Source: Paraburkholderia translucens (GTDB taxonomy: Bacteria; Pseudomonadota; Gammaproteobacteria; Burkholderiales; Burkholderiaceae). From it: a stretch of DNA of 64,000 bases. Below are positions 8,507 through 16,866 of the stretch, piece after piece (position 1 is the first letter of the stretch; every line of letters begins with the position of its first letter). The notes under the pieces were generated by a model. It had not been told where the DNA came from and did not search any database. It saw only the letters and a list, made by a program, of their open reading frames with translations. The stretch covers positions 224,346 to 288,345 of the forward strand of contig NZ_JAJITC010000009.1 in assembly GCF_020881035.1 (NCBI RefSeq), in the 5' to 3' direction. A program made the translations under genes and the position numbers.

Positions 8507-9244
8507 ATGAGCAACGACACCCAACGCCCCAGCGGCCGCCAGCCCAACCAGTTGCGCGACGTGCGCATCACGCGTCACTACACGAAGCATGCGGAGGGCT
8601 CGGTGCTGGTCGAGTTCGGCGACACCAAGGTGATCTGCACCGCGAGCGTCAGCGAGAACGTGCCGCCGTTTCTTCGCGACCGCGGCCAGGGCTGGCTTAC
8701 CGCCGAATACGGCATGCTGCCGCGCGCCACGCATACGCGCAGCGACCGCGAAGCCGCGCGCGGCAAGCAGACCGGCCGCACGCAGGAAATCCAGCGGCTC
8801 ATCGGCCGCGCGCTGCGCTCGGTGTTCGATCTCGAGAAGCTCGGCGCGCGCACGATCAATCTCGACTGCGACGTGATCCAGGCCGACGGCGGCACGCGCA
8901 CCGCGAGCATCACCGGCGCATTCGTCGCCGCGCACGATGCGGTCGCCGGATTGCTCGCGACGGGTCGCATCGAAAGCTCGCCGATCAACGACTACGTCGC
9001 CGCGATTTCGGTTGGCGTGTACGACGGCGTGCCGGTGCTCGATCTCGACTACGACGAAGACTCGCAGTGCGACACCGACATGAACGTCGTGATGACGGGC
9101 GCGGGCGGCTTCGTCGAAATTCAGGGCACTGCGGAAGGCGTGCCGTTCTCGCGCGAAGAAATGAATGCGCTGCTCGATCTCGCGAGCGACGGCATCAGCA
9201 CGCTGATCGCGAAGCAGAAAGCGGCGCTGGGAGTGCAGCAGTGA
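8507..9244 (+). CDS. rph: ribonuclease PH
   Basis: Phosphorolytic 3'-5' exoribonuclease that trims tRNA 3' ends. 245 aa from the ATG at MSNDTQRPSGRQ, close to the family norm (~238). Signatures: RPSGRQPNQLRDVRITR, GSVLVEFGDTKVICTASV, GWLTAEYGMLPRATHTR, the ARGKQTGRTQEIQRLIGRAL block, and DLDYDEDSQCDTDMNVVMT carrying the catalytic acidic residues. It is the first gene of the rph-rdgB-hemW operon; its stop codon overlaps the GTG start proposed for rdgB. Confidence 0.96.
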   Translation: MSNDTQRPSGRQPNQLRDVRITRHYTKHAEGSVLVEFGDTKVICTASVSENVPPFLRDRGQGWLTAEYGMLPRATHTRSDREAARGKQTGRTQEIQRLIGRALRSVFDLEKLGARTINLDCDVIQADGGTRTASITGAFVAAHDAVAGLLATGRIESSPINDYVAAISVGVYDGVPVLDLDYDEDSQCDTDMNVVMTGAGGFVEIQGTAEGVPFSREEMNALLDLASDGISTLIAKQKAALGVQQ

Positions 9245-9903
9245 ATGAGGTTCGTCAGTACGGCGGTATGGGCAACGAGCACGGCGCGACGTCGGGCATG
9301 CCATTGAAAAAAGTCGTGCTCGCGTCGAACAACGCGGGCAAGCTGCGCGAATTCGCGGCGCTACTCGGCTCGGCCGGCATCGAGTTGATCGCACAGGGCG
9401 AGCTCAATGTGCCGGAAGCGGACGAGCCGCATCCCACGTTCGTCGAAAACGCGCTGACCAAGGCACGTCACGCGGCAAAGCTCTCCGGCCTGCCCGCGCT
9501 CGCCGACGACTCGGGTCTTTGCGTGCGCGCGCTGCGCGGCGCGCCGGGCGTCTATTCGGCGCGCTTCGCGCAACTTGCCGGCGGCGAGAAAAGCGACGCG
9601 GCGAACAACGCGCGCCTCGTCGCCGAACTGCATGGCGCGAGCGATCGCCGCGGCTACTACTACTGCGTGCTCGCGCTCGTGCGTTACGCGGACGATCCAG
9701 AACCTCTGATCGCCGAAGGCCGCTGGCATGGCGAAATCCTCGACGCGCCGCGCGGCGAGCATGGTTTCGGCTACGACCCGTACTTCTATCTGCCGTCGCT
9801 GAACGCGAGCGCCGCGGAACTCGAGCCGGCGCTCAAGAACGCGAGCAGCCACCGCGCAATCGCGCTGCGGCATCTGCTCGCGCGTCTGTCGGAGGAAGCG
9901 TGA
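9241..9903 (+). CDS. rdgB: non-canonical purine NTP pyrophosphatase (RdgB/HAM1)
   Basis: Hydrolyses ITP, dITP and XTP to monophosphates and so keeps deaminated purines out of nucleic acids. The core starts at KKVVLASNNAGKLREF; further signatures are PEADEPHPTFVENALTKARHA, LPALADDSGLCV, LRGAPGVYSARFA and HGFGYDPYFYLP. I place the start at GTG 9241 because GGGAG lies 7 bases upstream and the codon overlaps the rph stop as GTGA. ATGs at 9268 and 9298 are alternatives (211 or 201 aa). The stop overlaps the hemW start. Confidence 0.93.
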   Translation: MNEVRQYGGMGNEHGATSGMPLKKVVLASNNAGKLREFAALLGSAGIELIAQGELNVPEADEPHPTFVENALTKARHAAKLSGLPALADDSGLCVRALRGAPGVYSARFAQLAGGEKSDAANNARLVAELHGASDRRGYYYCVLALVRYADDPEPLIAEGRWHGEILDAPRGEHGFGYDPYFYLPSLNASAAELEPALKNASSHRAIALRHLLARLSEEA

Positions 9904-11129
9904 TTCCGATTCGACCGGCGCCGGCGGACATCGGCACAGCCGTCGTCAACGCGTTCACTTCGCCGGGCAGCATCCGTTTGACGTCGCTGCCGCCGCTTGC
10001 GCTGTACGTGCATTTTCCCTGGTGCGTGCGCAAGTGCCCGTATTGCGATTTCAATTCGCACGAGTGGAAAGGCGAAACGTTCCCGGAGAACGACTACCTC
10101 GACGCGTTGCGCGCCGACCTGGAAATGGCGTTGCCGCAAATCTGGGGCCGCCAGGTGCATACGGTGTTCATCGGCGGGGGCACGCCGAGCCTGCTGTCGG
10201 CAGCGGGGCTCGATCGCATGCTGTCGGATATTCGCGCGTTGCTGCCGCTCGACGCCGACGCGGAAATCACGCTCGAAGCGAACCCGGGCACGTTCGAAGC
10301 CGACAAGTTCGCGCAGTTTCGCGCGAGCGGGGTGAACCGCTTGTCGGTGGGCATCCAGAGTTTCAACGAAACGCATCTGAAGGCGCTCGGCCGCATTCAC
10401 GACGCGGCGCAGGCGCGCCACGCGGTCGAAGTCGCCGCGACCACGTTCGAGAACTTCAACCTCGACCTGATGTTCGCGTTGCCCGGGCAAACGCTCGCCG
10501 AATGCCGGGCCGACGTGGAAACGGCGTTGTCGTTCGCCCCGCCGCATCTTTCGCTGTACCACCTGACGCTCGAACCGAACACGTTGTTCGCAAAGTTCCC
10601 GCCGCCGTTGCCCGACGACGACGCGTCCGCCGACATGCAGGACTGGATCCACCAGCGCACCGCCGAAGCCGGCTACGAGCGCTACGAGGTGTCCGCGTAT
10701 GCGCGGCCGCATCGGCAGAGCAAACACAATCTGAACTACTGGCGTTTCGGCGACTATCTGGGCATCGGCGCGGGCGCGCATACGAAGCTGTCGTTTCCGA
10801 ATCGCATCGTGCGCCAGGCGCGCTACAAACATCCAACCACTTTCATCGAGCAGGCCAGGGCCGGTGCAAGCGTGCAGGAAGAGCACGAGGTCGGGCCGCG
10901 CGATTTGCCGTTCGAGTTCATGTTGAATGCGCTGCGCCTTGTGGAAGGATTTCCGGTGCATCGGTTCCTCGAACGCACGGGACTGTCGATCACGACGATC
11001 GAACCGGCGTTGCAGGAAGCGGAACGGCGCAAGCTGATCACACGCGACCACGAACGGATCGCGCCGACGCCACTCGGACAGGCATTTCTGAACGACCTGC
11101 AGGCGCTGTTCCTGAAGGATCCGCAGTGA
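9900..11129 (+). CDS. hemW: radical SAM protein HemW (haem chaperone)
   Basis: 409 aa. Start GTG overlaps the rdgB stop as GTGA, with GGAGG 4 bases upstream. The radical-SAM motif C-x3-C-x2-C is in YVHFPWCVRKCPYCDFNSHE (~residues 36-55). The Asp after the third Cys replaces the extra Cys found in true coproporphyrinogen oxidase, so this is HemW, which binds and delivers haem, rather than HemN. Other motifs: VFIGGGTPSLLS, NRLSVGIQSFNETHLKALGR, YHLTLEPNTLFAK and the C-terminal HemN_C region (RLVEGFPVHRFLERTG). True hemN is at 47960-49345. Confidence 0.93.
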   Translation: MIPIRPAPADIGTAVVNAFTSPGSIRLTSLPPLALYVHFPWCVRKCPYCDFNSHEWKGETFPENDYLDALRADLEMALPQIWGRQVHTVFIGGGTPSLLSAAGLDRMLSDIRALLPLDADAEITLEANPGTFEADKFAQFRASGVNRLSVGIQSFNETHLKALGRIHDAAQARHAVEVAATTFENFNLDLMFALPGQTLAECRADVETALSFAPPHLSLYHLTLEPNTLFAKFPPPLPDDDASADMQDWIHQRTAEAGYERYEVSAYARPHRQSKHNLNYWRFGDYLGIGAGAHTKLSFPNRIVRQARYKHPTTFIEQARAGASVQEEHEVGPRDLPFEFMLNALRLVEGFPVHRFLERTGLSITTIEPALQEAERRKLITRDHERIAPTPLGQAFLNDLQALFLKDPQ

Positions 11130-11184
11130 TGGCGGGTGGCCTCTACTCGGCAGCTAGGTGTTTTCAGGTTACAATTCGCAGCTT

Positions 11185-11274
11185 GGAGGTGTGGCCGAGT
11201 GGTTTAAGGCACCGGTCTTGAAAACCGGCGAAGGAGCAATCCTTCCGTGAGTTCGAATCTCACCGCCTCCGCCA
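11185..11274 (+). tRNA. tRNA-Ser (TGA)
   Basis: 90 bases with a long variable arm typical of tRNA-Ser. Acceptor GGAGGTG/CGCCTCC with one G-T pair, anticodon loop with TGA, T-loop TTCGAAT, encoded CCA. TTACAAT about 17 bases upstream resembles a -10. It marks the left border of an accessory block (11.3-17.8 kb), a common integration target, though I found no repeat of its 3' end. Confidence 0.97.
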
Positions 11275-11284
11275 GATTCAACGC

Positions 11285-11327
11285 AAAGGCCCCGTACAGT
11301 CAAAGCTTTACGGGGCTTTCTTTTTTT
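11285..11327 (+). terminator. terminator after tRNA-Ser
   Basis: GCCCCGTA / TACGGGGC stem-loop followed by TTTCTTTTTTT, about 12 bases beyond the tRNA CCA end. Convergent use by the remnant on the minus strand is possible. Confidence 0.85.
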
Positions 11328-11748
11328 GACCTACCAAATGACCCACGTCGCGGTCGGCAACCTCGGTAGAGCGGTCTCGGTGGACGTGTCTCACCTTTTG
11401 GCTAGCGCCAGACTGAAGCACGTTCGGGGCAGCGCCGCCAGATGACCGGCATGTGCATGACCAGCGCCAGTAAATCAGGTGTCGTGCACATTCCGATACA
11501 GGGCACTGCCAGCGGCGAACTTGCGCCTCGCGCGCACAGCACGTGTGACGAAGCCGGTGAGGGGAGGCCGCTCCTGTCGCGTCGTAGCACGGCGCCACCG
11601 CGCAACGATTGCGCGTAAGTTCGCGCGAGACCGTCGAGGCGCTGAGTCTCAACAGCAGCGCCATCGCCCGGATGCTCGCGCCCTTTCGACGTTCAATTAT
11701 GGTTGCCGCGCGTTCCTCTGCGCTCAAATGCTTGTAATCCTTCTTCAT
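11308..11748 (-). pseudogene. IS30-family transposase remnant
   Basis: Begins MKKDYKHLSAEERATI-like (here MKKDYKHLSAEERAATIIER), then RKGASIRAMALLLRLSASTVSRELTRN. This is the helix-turn-helix N-terminus of IS30-type transposases. After about 60 residues the similarity fades, and no DDE catalytic region is present within the remaining ~400 bases. The frame runs out near the tRNA-Ser terminator. It is a dead fragment showing past transposition beside the tRNA. Confidence 0.7.
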
Positions 11749-11860
11749 CACAACGCCCTGTCTCATTCGAGGTGTTGCACTTGAAACGGGAGACGAAGAA
11801 GACATTCGGCGCAGGGAGACCCGCAATATAACCCCTCACCTCATCGCATCACCGCGAGCG

Positions 11861-12358
11861 TTAATTGTCTACACCAGCAACTGGTGGAGCTGTTCGCATT
11901 CCGCGGTATGCGCGCTGACTTAACCGTTGATAGATTCCATCACCACAAGTTAGATTTGAAACAAGCTTGCCTTTCCGTTTTATGTATAAGCCACTAGGGA
12001 AGCCTTGGTAGATAACGTAGTTGTACTCTCCTGATTTGAATTTAACGTGTGTGAAGCTTACACTCCCCTCGGCAACATCGCTGATCAAAAAACGATTCTT
12101 TGGTGGATATGGTCTATCGGGATATTGAAGCTCAATTTGATCGAGCGTGCCAAAGCGATATTGAACATATCCATTGTTGGGCGATATATTGCCGGAAGCA
12201 CACAATGAAATTATCTTATTTTCAGTCTGACAGCTGAAATACACTTCTTCATGTAACTGGCACAGAGTAGCTTCATCTGCATACGCATCCGCGCCAATGC
12301 TCACTATAAACAAGAGGACTGCCAGGGGCGACATTACTATGGATGAAATGTTTCTCAA
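11861..12358 (-). CDS. exported hypothetical protein, candidate immunity protein
   Basis: 165 aa, starting at TTG 12358 with GGAG 7 bases upstream (alternative ATG at 12334). The N-terminus has a hydrophobic stretch (SPLAVLLFIVSIGADAYA) typical of a cleaved signal peptide. The mature part has the layout TLCQLHEEVYFSCQTENKIISLCAS and NGYVQYRFGTLDQIELQYP, as in a family of small periplasmic proteins of unknown function. Coding sequence is clearly AT-richer than the core genes. Before the IS5-family element inserted it lay directly downstream of the gene at 13307-14014. An immunity role against the effector at 13992-16631 is inferred from order, export signal and composition only. Confidence 0.65.
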   Translation of the reverse strand: MRNISSIVMSPLAVLLFIVSIGADAYADEATLCQLHEEVYFSCQTENKIISLCASGNISPNNGYVQYRFGTLDQIELQYPDRPYPPKNRFLISDVAEGSVSFTHVKFKSGEYNYVIYQGFPSGLYIKRKGKLVSNLTCGDGIYQRLSQRAYRGMRTAPPVAGVDN

Positions 12359-12458
12359 TTTAAATCTCCGCGATTAATAACTACCTCAAAATTCGCAATC
12401 CGTTCTGCATAGCTGTCGGTGTGAAAATTGACAATTGCCGTAACCGCATTTAGAGGCG

Positions 12459-12930
12459 CTAACACAAGTCATCAACGAAGCGTGAACAGATAACGGCAGC
12501 AGCCAAGGAAAGCAACGCGACATGAATGTCGAGACGCCGTTCGAAACGAATGCGCAGTTTGCCGAAACCGGCAAACCAGGCATGGGTGCGCTCGACCACC
12601 CAGCGATGCCGTCCGAGCCGCTCCTTGCTTTCCACCCCGCGACGGGCAATGCGTGCCGTGATGCCCCGCTGCCTCAGATAACGCCGACAGCGTGCAAAGT
12701 CATAGCCCTTGTCCGCATGCAGCTTGCCCGGGCGTTTGCGAGGCTGGCCATTCAGACCCGGCATTGCCGGAATGGCATTGAGCGTGGGCTCGAATGCCAT
12801 CGAGTCGTGCCGGTTGGCACCCGTGACCGTGATGGCCAGAGGAATGCCGCGCGCATCTACGACGATGTGCCGTTTCGACCCGAGCTTGCCCCGGTCTGTC
12901 GGGTTGGGGCCGGTCTCCTGGCCCCCCGGG
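12459..12930 (-). CDS. IS5-family transposase, frame B (C-terminal half, by -1 frameshift)
   Basis: Continues the transposase in the -1 frame: GPNPTDRGKLGSKRHIVVDA, then HADKGYDFARCRRYLRQRG with the second catalytic Asp and GRHRWVVERTHAWFAGFGKLR with the catalytic Glu. The stop lies inside the left terminal repeat. An internal ATG at 12800 exists, but the natural product is the A-B fusion. All three DDE residues are present across the two frames, so the element may be active. Confidence 0.85.
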
Positions 12931-13264
12931 GGCTGGAAACACTGGCGGCATCAAGACTCGCCCGTTCCCAATCAATCTGGTCATGCTCACGTAACCGGCG
13001 AAGCATCGCCAGATGCAGTTGCTCCCACACACCTGCGGCCTGCCAGTCACGCTGCCGTCGCCAGCATGTCATGCCGCTACCGAAGCCCAGTTCCTTCGGT
13101 AGGTATTCCCACGGAATGCCTGTTTGCAGAACGTACAGGATGCCATTCAATGCTGCACGGTCATTCACCGTTCTGCGCCGACCGCCTTTGGGCGACGGCG
13201 TGAACACCGGAATGAGCGGCTCCAACGCCGCCCATAGCTCATTACTGATTTTTCGTCTGGACAT
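12857..13264 (-). CDS. IS5-family transposase, frame A
   Basis: 135 aa: MSRRKISNELWAALEPLIP, then the DUF4096-type N-terminal region (KGGRRRTVNDRAALNGILYVL, GIPWEYLPKELGFGSGMTCWRR) and the first catalytic Asp in SLDAASV. The reading frame leaves the family after SPRGA, where a run of C5G6 (complement of 12922-12932) allows a -1 shift into frame B, as in IS427-group elements. Confidence 0.88.
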   Translation of the reverse strand: MSRRKISNELWAALEPLIPVFTPSPKGGRRRTVNDRAALNGILYVLQTGIPWEYLPKELGFGSGMTCWRRQRDWQAAGVWEQLHLAMLRRLREHDQIDWERASLDAASVSSPRGARRPAPTRQTGASSGRNGTSS

Positions 13265-13306
13265 GCCGCCAGGATATGGCTTTCATGGCCTCATGTCCAG
13301 GTTGTG

Positions 13307-14014
13307 TTAGCCACTCTTATTTGGTGCCGGTATACTGCCGTCGGCTTGAGCACTACAACCAATCACTCTCATGATCGCCCGCAACAAGACCGGGTCATCG
13401 GATATCTCTTTGTTCCCGCAAAGGGCTGATAACCTCAAATCGTCCTCTGGCGTCAGAAATTTTCCCCGGCCGAGTAGGAGCAACGTCGCAGCAGAATATG
13501 CGTTTAATGGCGCCGACAATGCTGACGGATTGAACTCCACAATCTGCCTCACAAAAAAATTAACCTCATCCACCGAAAGATTTTTGTTTGACAGTACATC
13601 AATGCTTTCGATTTTTCCAAGATGGAGATTCGTTTTGACAGTACCAATTGATGTCAGCACTCCATGATTTGGGATTACATAATTGTATGTGACAGCCCCC
13701 TCCATTCCACCTGAATTCACCACAATGGACAGGAATCCCATGTCACTTGCTTTTATTGAAGGGGGAGCATCCGCAACATAAGCATACTGCAAAAGTCCTT
13801 CTTCTTTTTCGATTTTCAGTTTTATAATCACAGGGTTAACCAGAACTCCATCCGCATTACTGCTCTCATCGACGAGATACTTTCCAATGTACCTTTTTTT
13901 ATTGTAAAATTTTCCTTGGACCGACTCCGCCATCGCCGCTGTAGAAATAGTGAAAACTGAAACGATGAGCAGCAGGTATTTTGCTGCGAAATCAAATCGC
14001 CGATCTTTTTGCAT
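13307..14014 (-). CDS. exported hypothetical protein, candidate immunity protein truncated by an IS element
   Basis: 235 aa from the ATG at MQKDRRFDFAAKYLLL; longer starts lie deep inside the upstream gene. A signal peptide ends near STAAMA-ES. The mature part begins QGKFYNKKRYIGKYL; no known domain was recognised. The start overlaps the effector stop by 23 bases, so the two are translationally coupled. The last residues (NKSG) and the stop codon are supplied by the terminal repeat of the IS element (13302-13316). Joining the sequence across the IS restores a tail of about 20 residues (NKCGYGNCQFSHRQLCRTD, then CEF) ending at 12386. AT-rich composition. Overlap, export signal and order suggest a periplasmic immunity protein; this is inference. 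Confidence 0.7.
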   Translation of the reverse strand: MQKDRRFDFAAKYLLLIVSVFTISTAAMAESVQGKFYNKKRYIGKYLVDESSNADGVLVNPVIIKLKIEKEEGLLQYAYVADAPPSIKASDMGFLSIVVNSGGMEGAVTYNYVIPNHGVLTSIGTVKTNLHLGKIESIDVLSNKNLSVDEVNFFVRQIVEFNPSALSAPLNAYSAATLLLLGRGKFLTPEDDLRLSALCGNKEISDDPVLLRAIMRVIGCSAQADGSIPAPNKSG

Positions 14015-16631
14015 CAACCGCCTCCACTGCTTCCGCGATACGTTTCGAATGGGTTTTGTAGAAATTAGTCCCATAAAGTGAGCTCTTTTCCATTTGATAG
14101 TCATTGAACACCAGTCCCGGATTTGTTGTACACCTTTTTGCTCCAAGCAGCTTTGCCAATTTATTCAAGGCGACAAATCTTTCGTCTACATGATTGAACC
14201 CACCGTTAACCGCAACCGTAATTGCATAAAAGTCATTTCGATCTGCTTTCGGGTTGATGTCGCCCCAATGGCTTCCTTGTCTCCAGTACCAACAGGCGGA
14301 GTGCGTGGTGTGGTCAATGCTGCGACTTATCTTGTTCGGATCGGCTCCAATTGTCGCGTCGCCAACAAATTTTCCGTAGGACGAGTAGTTAGCATCATGC
14401 GTAAGCTGAATTAAACCGCGGCCATGGAAGTTTGATCCTCCACGATAGTTATTCCAGCCGGAAGGGATCGATCCGTCCTTATTGCGATACTCCTCGTTTG
14501 TTCTGAGCTCATCGCACTCATGCAGCATTTGAGATATAAAATGCACCTTTCTGACGCAGGTCATAATATCGTTTTCGCGCATGTATCGATTTAGCAAATC
14601 AAGAAATTTACCCTTATCAAATCCATGCACTGATGTGTCGTGAGCAGCATAAAAAAGTCCCTTCGCCTTGACATCTTTCGGCAAGAGCAAGTCCAGTTCT
14701 TCCTCGGTTATGTTCTTATTACATGAGCAAGTAGCTTGCAGGAAATTCCCCACCAGCCCAATTGGATTTATGTAATACACCTCAGAGCCGGGGAACCCGG
14801 AAACACCAGCCGCTACCTCATCCCACCACGCAAGCCTCTCGATCCGCTTCTGCTCTTCCTTGTGATGCGGCCTGGGTCCTGTCTGCTTCTCCAGCGCGGC
14901 GATCAACTGCTTCCACTTCGACGGGTTCGCCCACTCGCTTTCGTGCCTGACGATCAGCCGGGACGCCGCCTGCATCAGCCACGGATACCCGCCACGCTCG
15001 CTCTGCGCCAACGTGCATAGTTCGTCAGCCGCCTGCTTGCCATCGCCTCTTGTGAACAGGGCGTCGTACACCTTGAGCATCAAAGGGCTGAGCTTCGAAC
15101 GCGAAGCAAGGCCGGCAACATTGGCGCCGCTCGCATAATCAACCCACTCCGGGGTTGTCGCAAAGATCGTGTGCGCCGGATCATGGGCATCCGCGATGCA
15201 CTCGAAGTCGATCCACTTCTGCGCGAATTCCCGCGTCACCCGCCCACCTGCATGATTGAAGTCGCACACCCAGCCGTCGATTGGTTGACCTATTGCATTC
15301 ACCCCGTCGACATGCCACCAGTTCACCGGATAACCTGGATCGGGATGCGGATGCGGCTCGGGAATGCGTCGATCCGGGTCACGCGCCAGTTCGGCGAGCG
15401 AATACACCTGAACAGCGTCCGTCTTTCTCGACTGCGGGTCAGCGCCGGGGACAAACCTGTTGTCCTCGGTACGCTGATACAGCACCGTGCCGGGTGCGAT
15501 GCGCAGGATTGTCGGCCCCGAGGGCAGGCCCAGTGTCGCCCAGTCCTCCCGGTGCGGACCGTGCTGGTTGACCCATGCGCGGCCCTGCTCGAGAAACGAC
15601 TGGATGCTGTCGTCGCAGAACACCTCGATGTGCGCCATCCGCGTTCCCGACGTGCATTGATTCAATGAGTCGTAACGGCCGAGATGGCCGATCAGCTCGC
15701 CCGCCCTGACCGGAATGCCGCCCCCATCGCCTTGCGGATCGCTCTTCGTGCACGTCTGAGCCGTCGTGACGATCACCCGGTCGAACATCGAGTCCGGGAT
15801 GACCTCCTCGACCGCAGGCCCGCCGTTTTCGTTACCCAGATAGAGCCAGCCGCCAATAGCACGAGGCGGCTCGACGTATCCGCCGGCTTGCGGCGGATAC
15901 AGCGGTCGTCCGTGCAGCGCCGTCACCTGGCCCCACTCCTGTCCGTGCACCTTCTCCTTCCTGCCGATGCTCACGCTCACACCCTGCGGCAAGATGCCAA
16001 GCACAGCGCCGTCAGGCCTCTCGCGCACATGCAACCCGACCTGCGACGGGTCCACAGTTTGTCCAGCACGCGGCGACGGTCTGTCCTGCGCGTGCGAAGT
16101 GACCTTCCATTGCCGCGACCAGTACGCCGGTTTCTGCCGCTGCGGGAAATTGCTGCCGTAGTCGGAGTTCGACATCAGGTGCATGTACAGGCTGTAGAAC
16201 CTCAGCTTCGAGCCACGCGGAAAATCCATCTCGTGCCGCACGAGGGCAAAGCCCGTACTGTAGGGAGCCTGAAACGTCGCATCGCGGCCTTCCATTGCCA
16301 ACTCGCTGACCGGGTAGTCCTGGTTGACGCGGTAAGCGATCAGCACGCCGTCCGCAATGCATCGCAATCCGGCGTCAAGGTCCAACGCCTGCCCCGCGCC
16401 GGCCTCGGTGATATGAATCCCGCCATGCCACATGCCCTTGCGGCTGACGAGATACGCACCGGACGGCTCGCGTTCGGCGAGCAGCCGGTAGATCTCGTGC
16501 TCATCGGTGAATGGGACTGACGCTCGCGCTTTGCCTTGTGCCTTGCGCAGAAAGGGAAAGGCAAATGCCAGTTGCCTGAGGCCGGGCGGTGATGGCGTTT
16601 GTGGGTTAGGCGGTACTGGCTTGCTCGTCAT
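13992..16631 (-). CDS. modular peptidoglycan-targeting effector: LytM-like, SH3-like and GH19 domains
   Basis: 879 aa from the ATG at MTSKPVPPNPQTP; an upstream ATG at 16721 is possible. No signal peptide, fitting delivery by type VI secretion or release by lysis. Residues ~45-340 resemble an M23/LytM fold split by an insert: MWHGGIHI (68-74), YSLYMHLM (~147-153) and MAHIEVF (332-338), the latter where HLHFEV would be; the first His of HxH is Met and the usual Asp is His, so activity is uncertain. An SH3-like segment (~196-268) sits inside. Residues ~655-840 form a GH19 chitinase/lysozyme-like domain: HFISQMLHECDE with the expected catalytic Glu, FHGRGLIQLTHDANYSSYG and AVNGGFNHVDER. The last ~250 codons are AT-rich while the first 600 are GC-rich. 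Two exported small proteins follow. Bifunctional amidase/lysozyme T6SS effectors are known; no T6SS structural gene is in the window. Confidence 0.75.
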   Translation of the reverse strand: MTSKPVPPNPQTPSPPGLRQLAFAFPFLRKAQGKARASVPFTDEHEIYRLLAEREPSGAYLVSRKGMWHGGIHITEAGAGQALDLDAGLRCIADGVLIAYRVNQDYPVSELAMEGRDATFQAPYSTGFALVRHEMDFPRGSKLRFYSLYMHLMSNSDYGSNFPQRQKPAYWSRQWKVTSHAQDRPSPRAGQTVDPSQVGLHVRERPDGAVLGILPQGVSVSIGRKEKVHGQEWGQVTALHGRPLYPPQAGGYVEPPRAIGGWLYLGNENGGPAVEEVIPDSMFDRVIVTTAQTCTKSDPQGDGGGIPVRAGELIGHLGRYDSLNQCTSGTRMAHIEVFCDDSIQSFLEQGRAWVNQHGPHREDWATLGLPSGPTILRIAPGTVLYQRTEDNRFVPGADPQSRKTDAVQVYSLAELARDPDRRIPEPHPHPDPGYPVNWWHVDGVNAIGQPIDGWVCDFNHAGGRVTREFAQKWIDFECIADAHDPAHTIFATTPEWVDYASGANVAGLASRSKLSPLMLKVYDALFTRGDGKQAADELCTLAQSERGGYPWLMQAASRLIVRHESEWANPSKWKQLIAALEKQTGPRPHHKEEQKRIERLAWWDEVAAGVSGFPGSEVYYINPIGLVGNFLQATCSCNKNITEEELDLLLPKDVKAKGLFYAAHDTSVHGFDKGKFLDLLNRYMRENDIMTCVRKVHFISQMLHECDELRTNEEYRNKDGSIPSGWNNYRGGSNFHGRGLIQLTHDANYSSYGKFVGDATIGADPNKISRSIDHTTHSACWYWRQGSHWGDINPKADRNDFYAITVAVNGGFNHVDERFVALNKLAKLLGAKRCTTNPGLVFNDYQMEKSSLYGTNFYKTHSKRIAEAVEAVDAKRSAI

Positions 16632-16866
16632 GGACTCGGTGCGCTCCGTATCGATGAGGTCGCACCACCTTATGACGGATCGAGCGCCAGCATCAATGCG
16701 GCGCACTCTGAATATTTGCAAACGATTGTCAAATAATAATTCGCCGCGTCGCTGCTGCTGGTGTCCTCAGTTGTCGTCTACCGGTCGAGCTTGTATCAGG
16801 TCGAAGTCTGCCAAGCGTGCGCTGCCGTTCATGAATTTTTTCTGCGCGTCGCGCTTCCAGCCGTGA

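Larger units (their letters stand above)
12453..13316 (-). mobile_element. IS5-family insertion sequence (IS427-like), 864 bp
   Basis: Complete element. The ends are imperfect inverted repeats: GAGGCGCTAACACAA at 12453-12467 and the complement of GAGTGGCTAACACAA at 13302-13316 (13 of 15 match). It is flanked by TTA direct repeats at 12450-12452 and 13317-13319, taken as the target duplication. It carries two overlapping transposase frames joined by a -1 shift. Intact ends and duplication suggest a recent insertion. It interrupts the 3' end of the gene at 13307-14014. Confidence 0.9.

Noticed and set aside
9786..11051. Long minus-strand frame opposite hemW
   Set aside because: Antisense shadow of a well-supported radical SAM gene.
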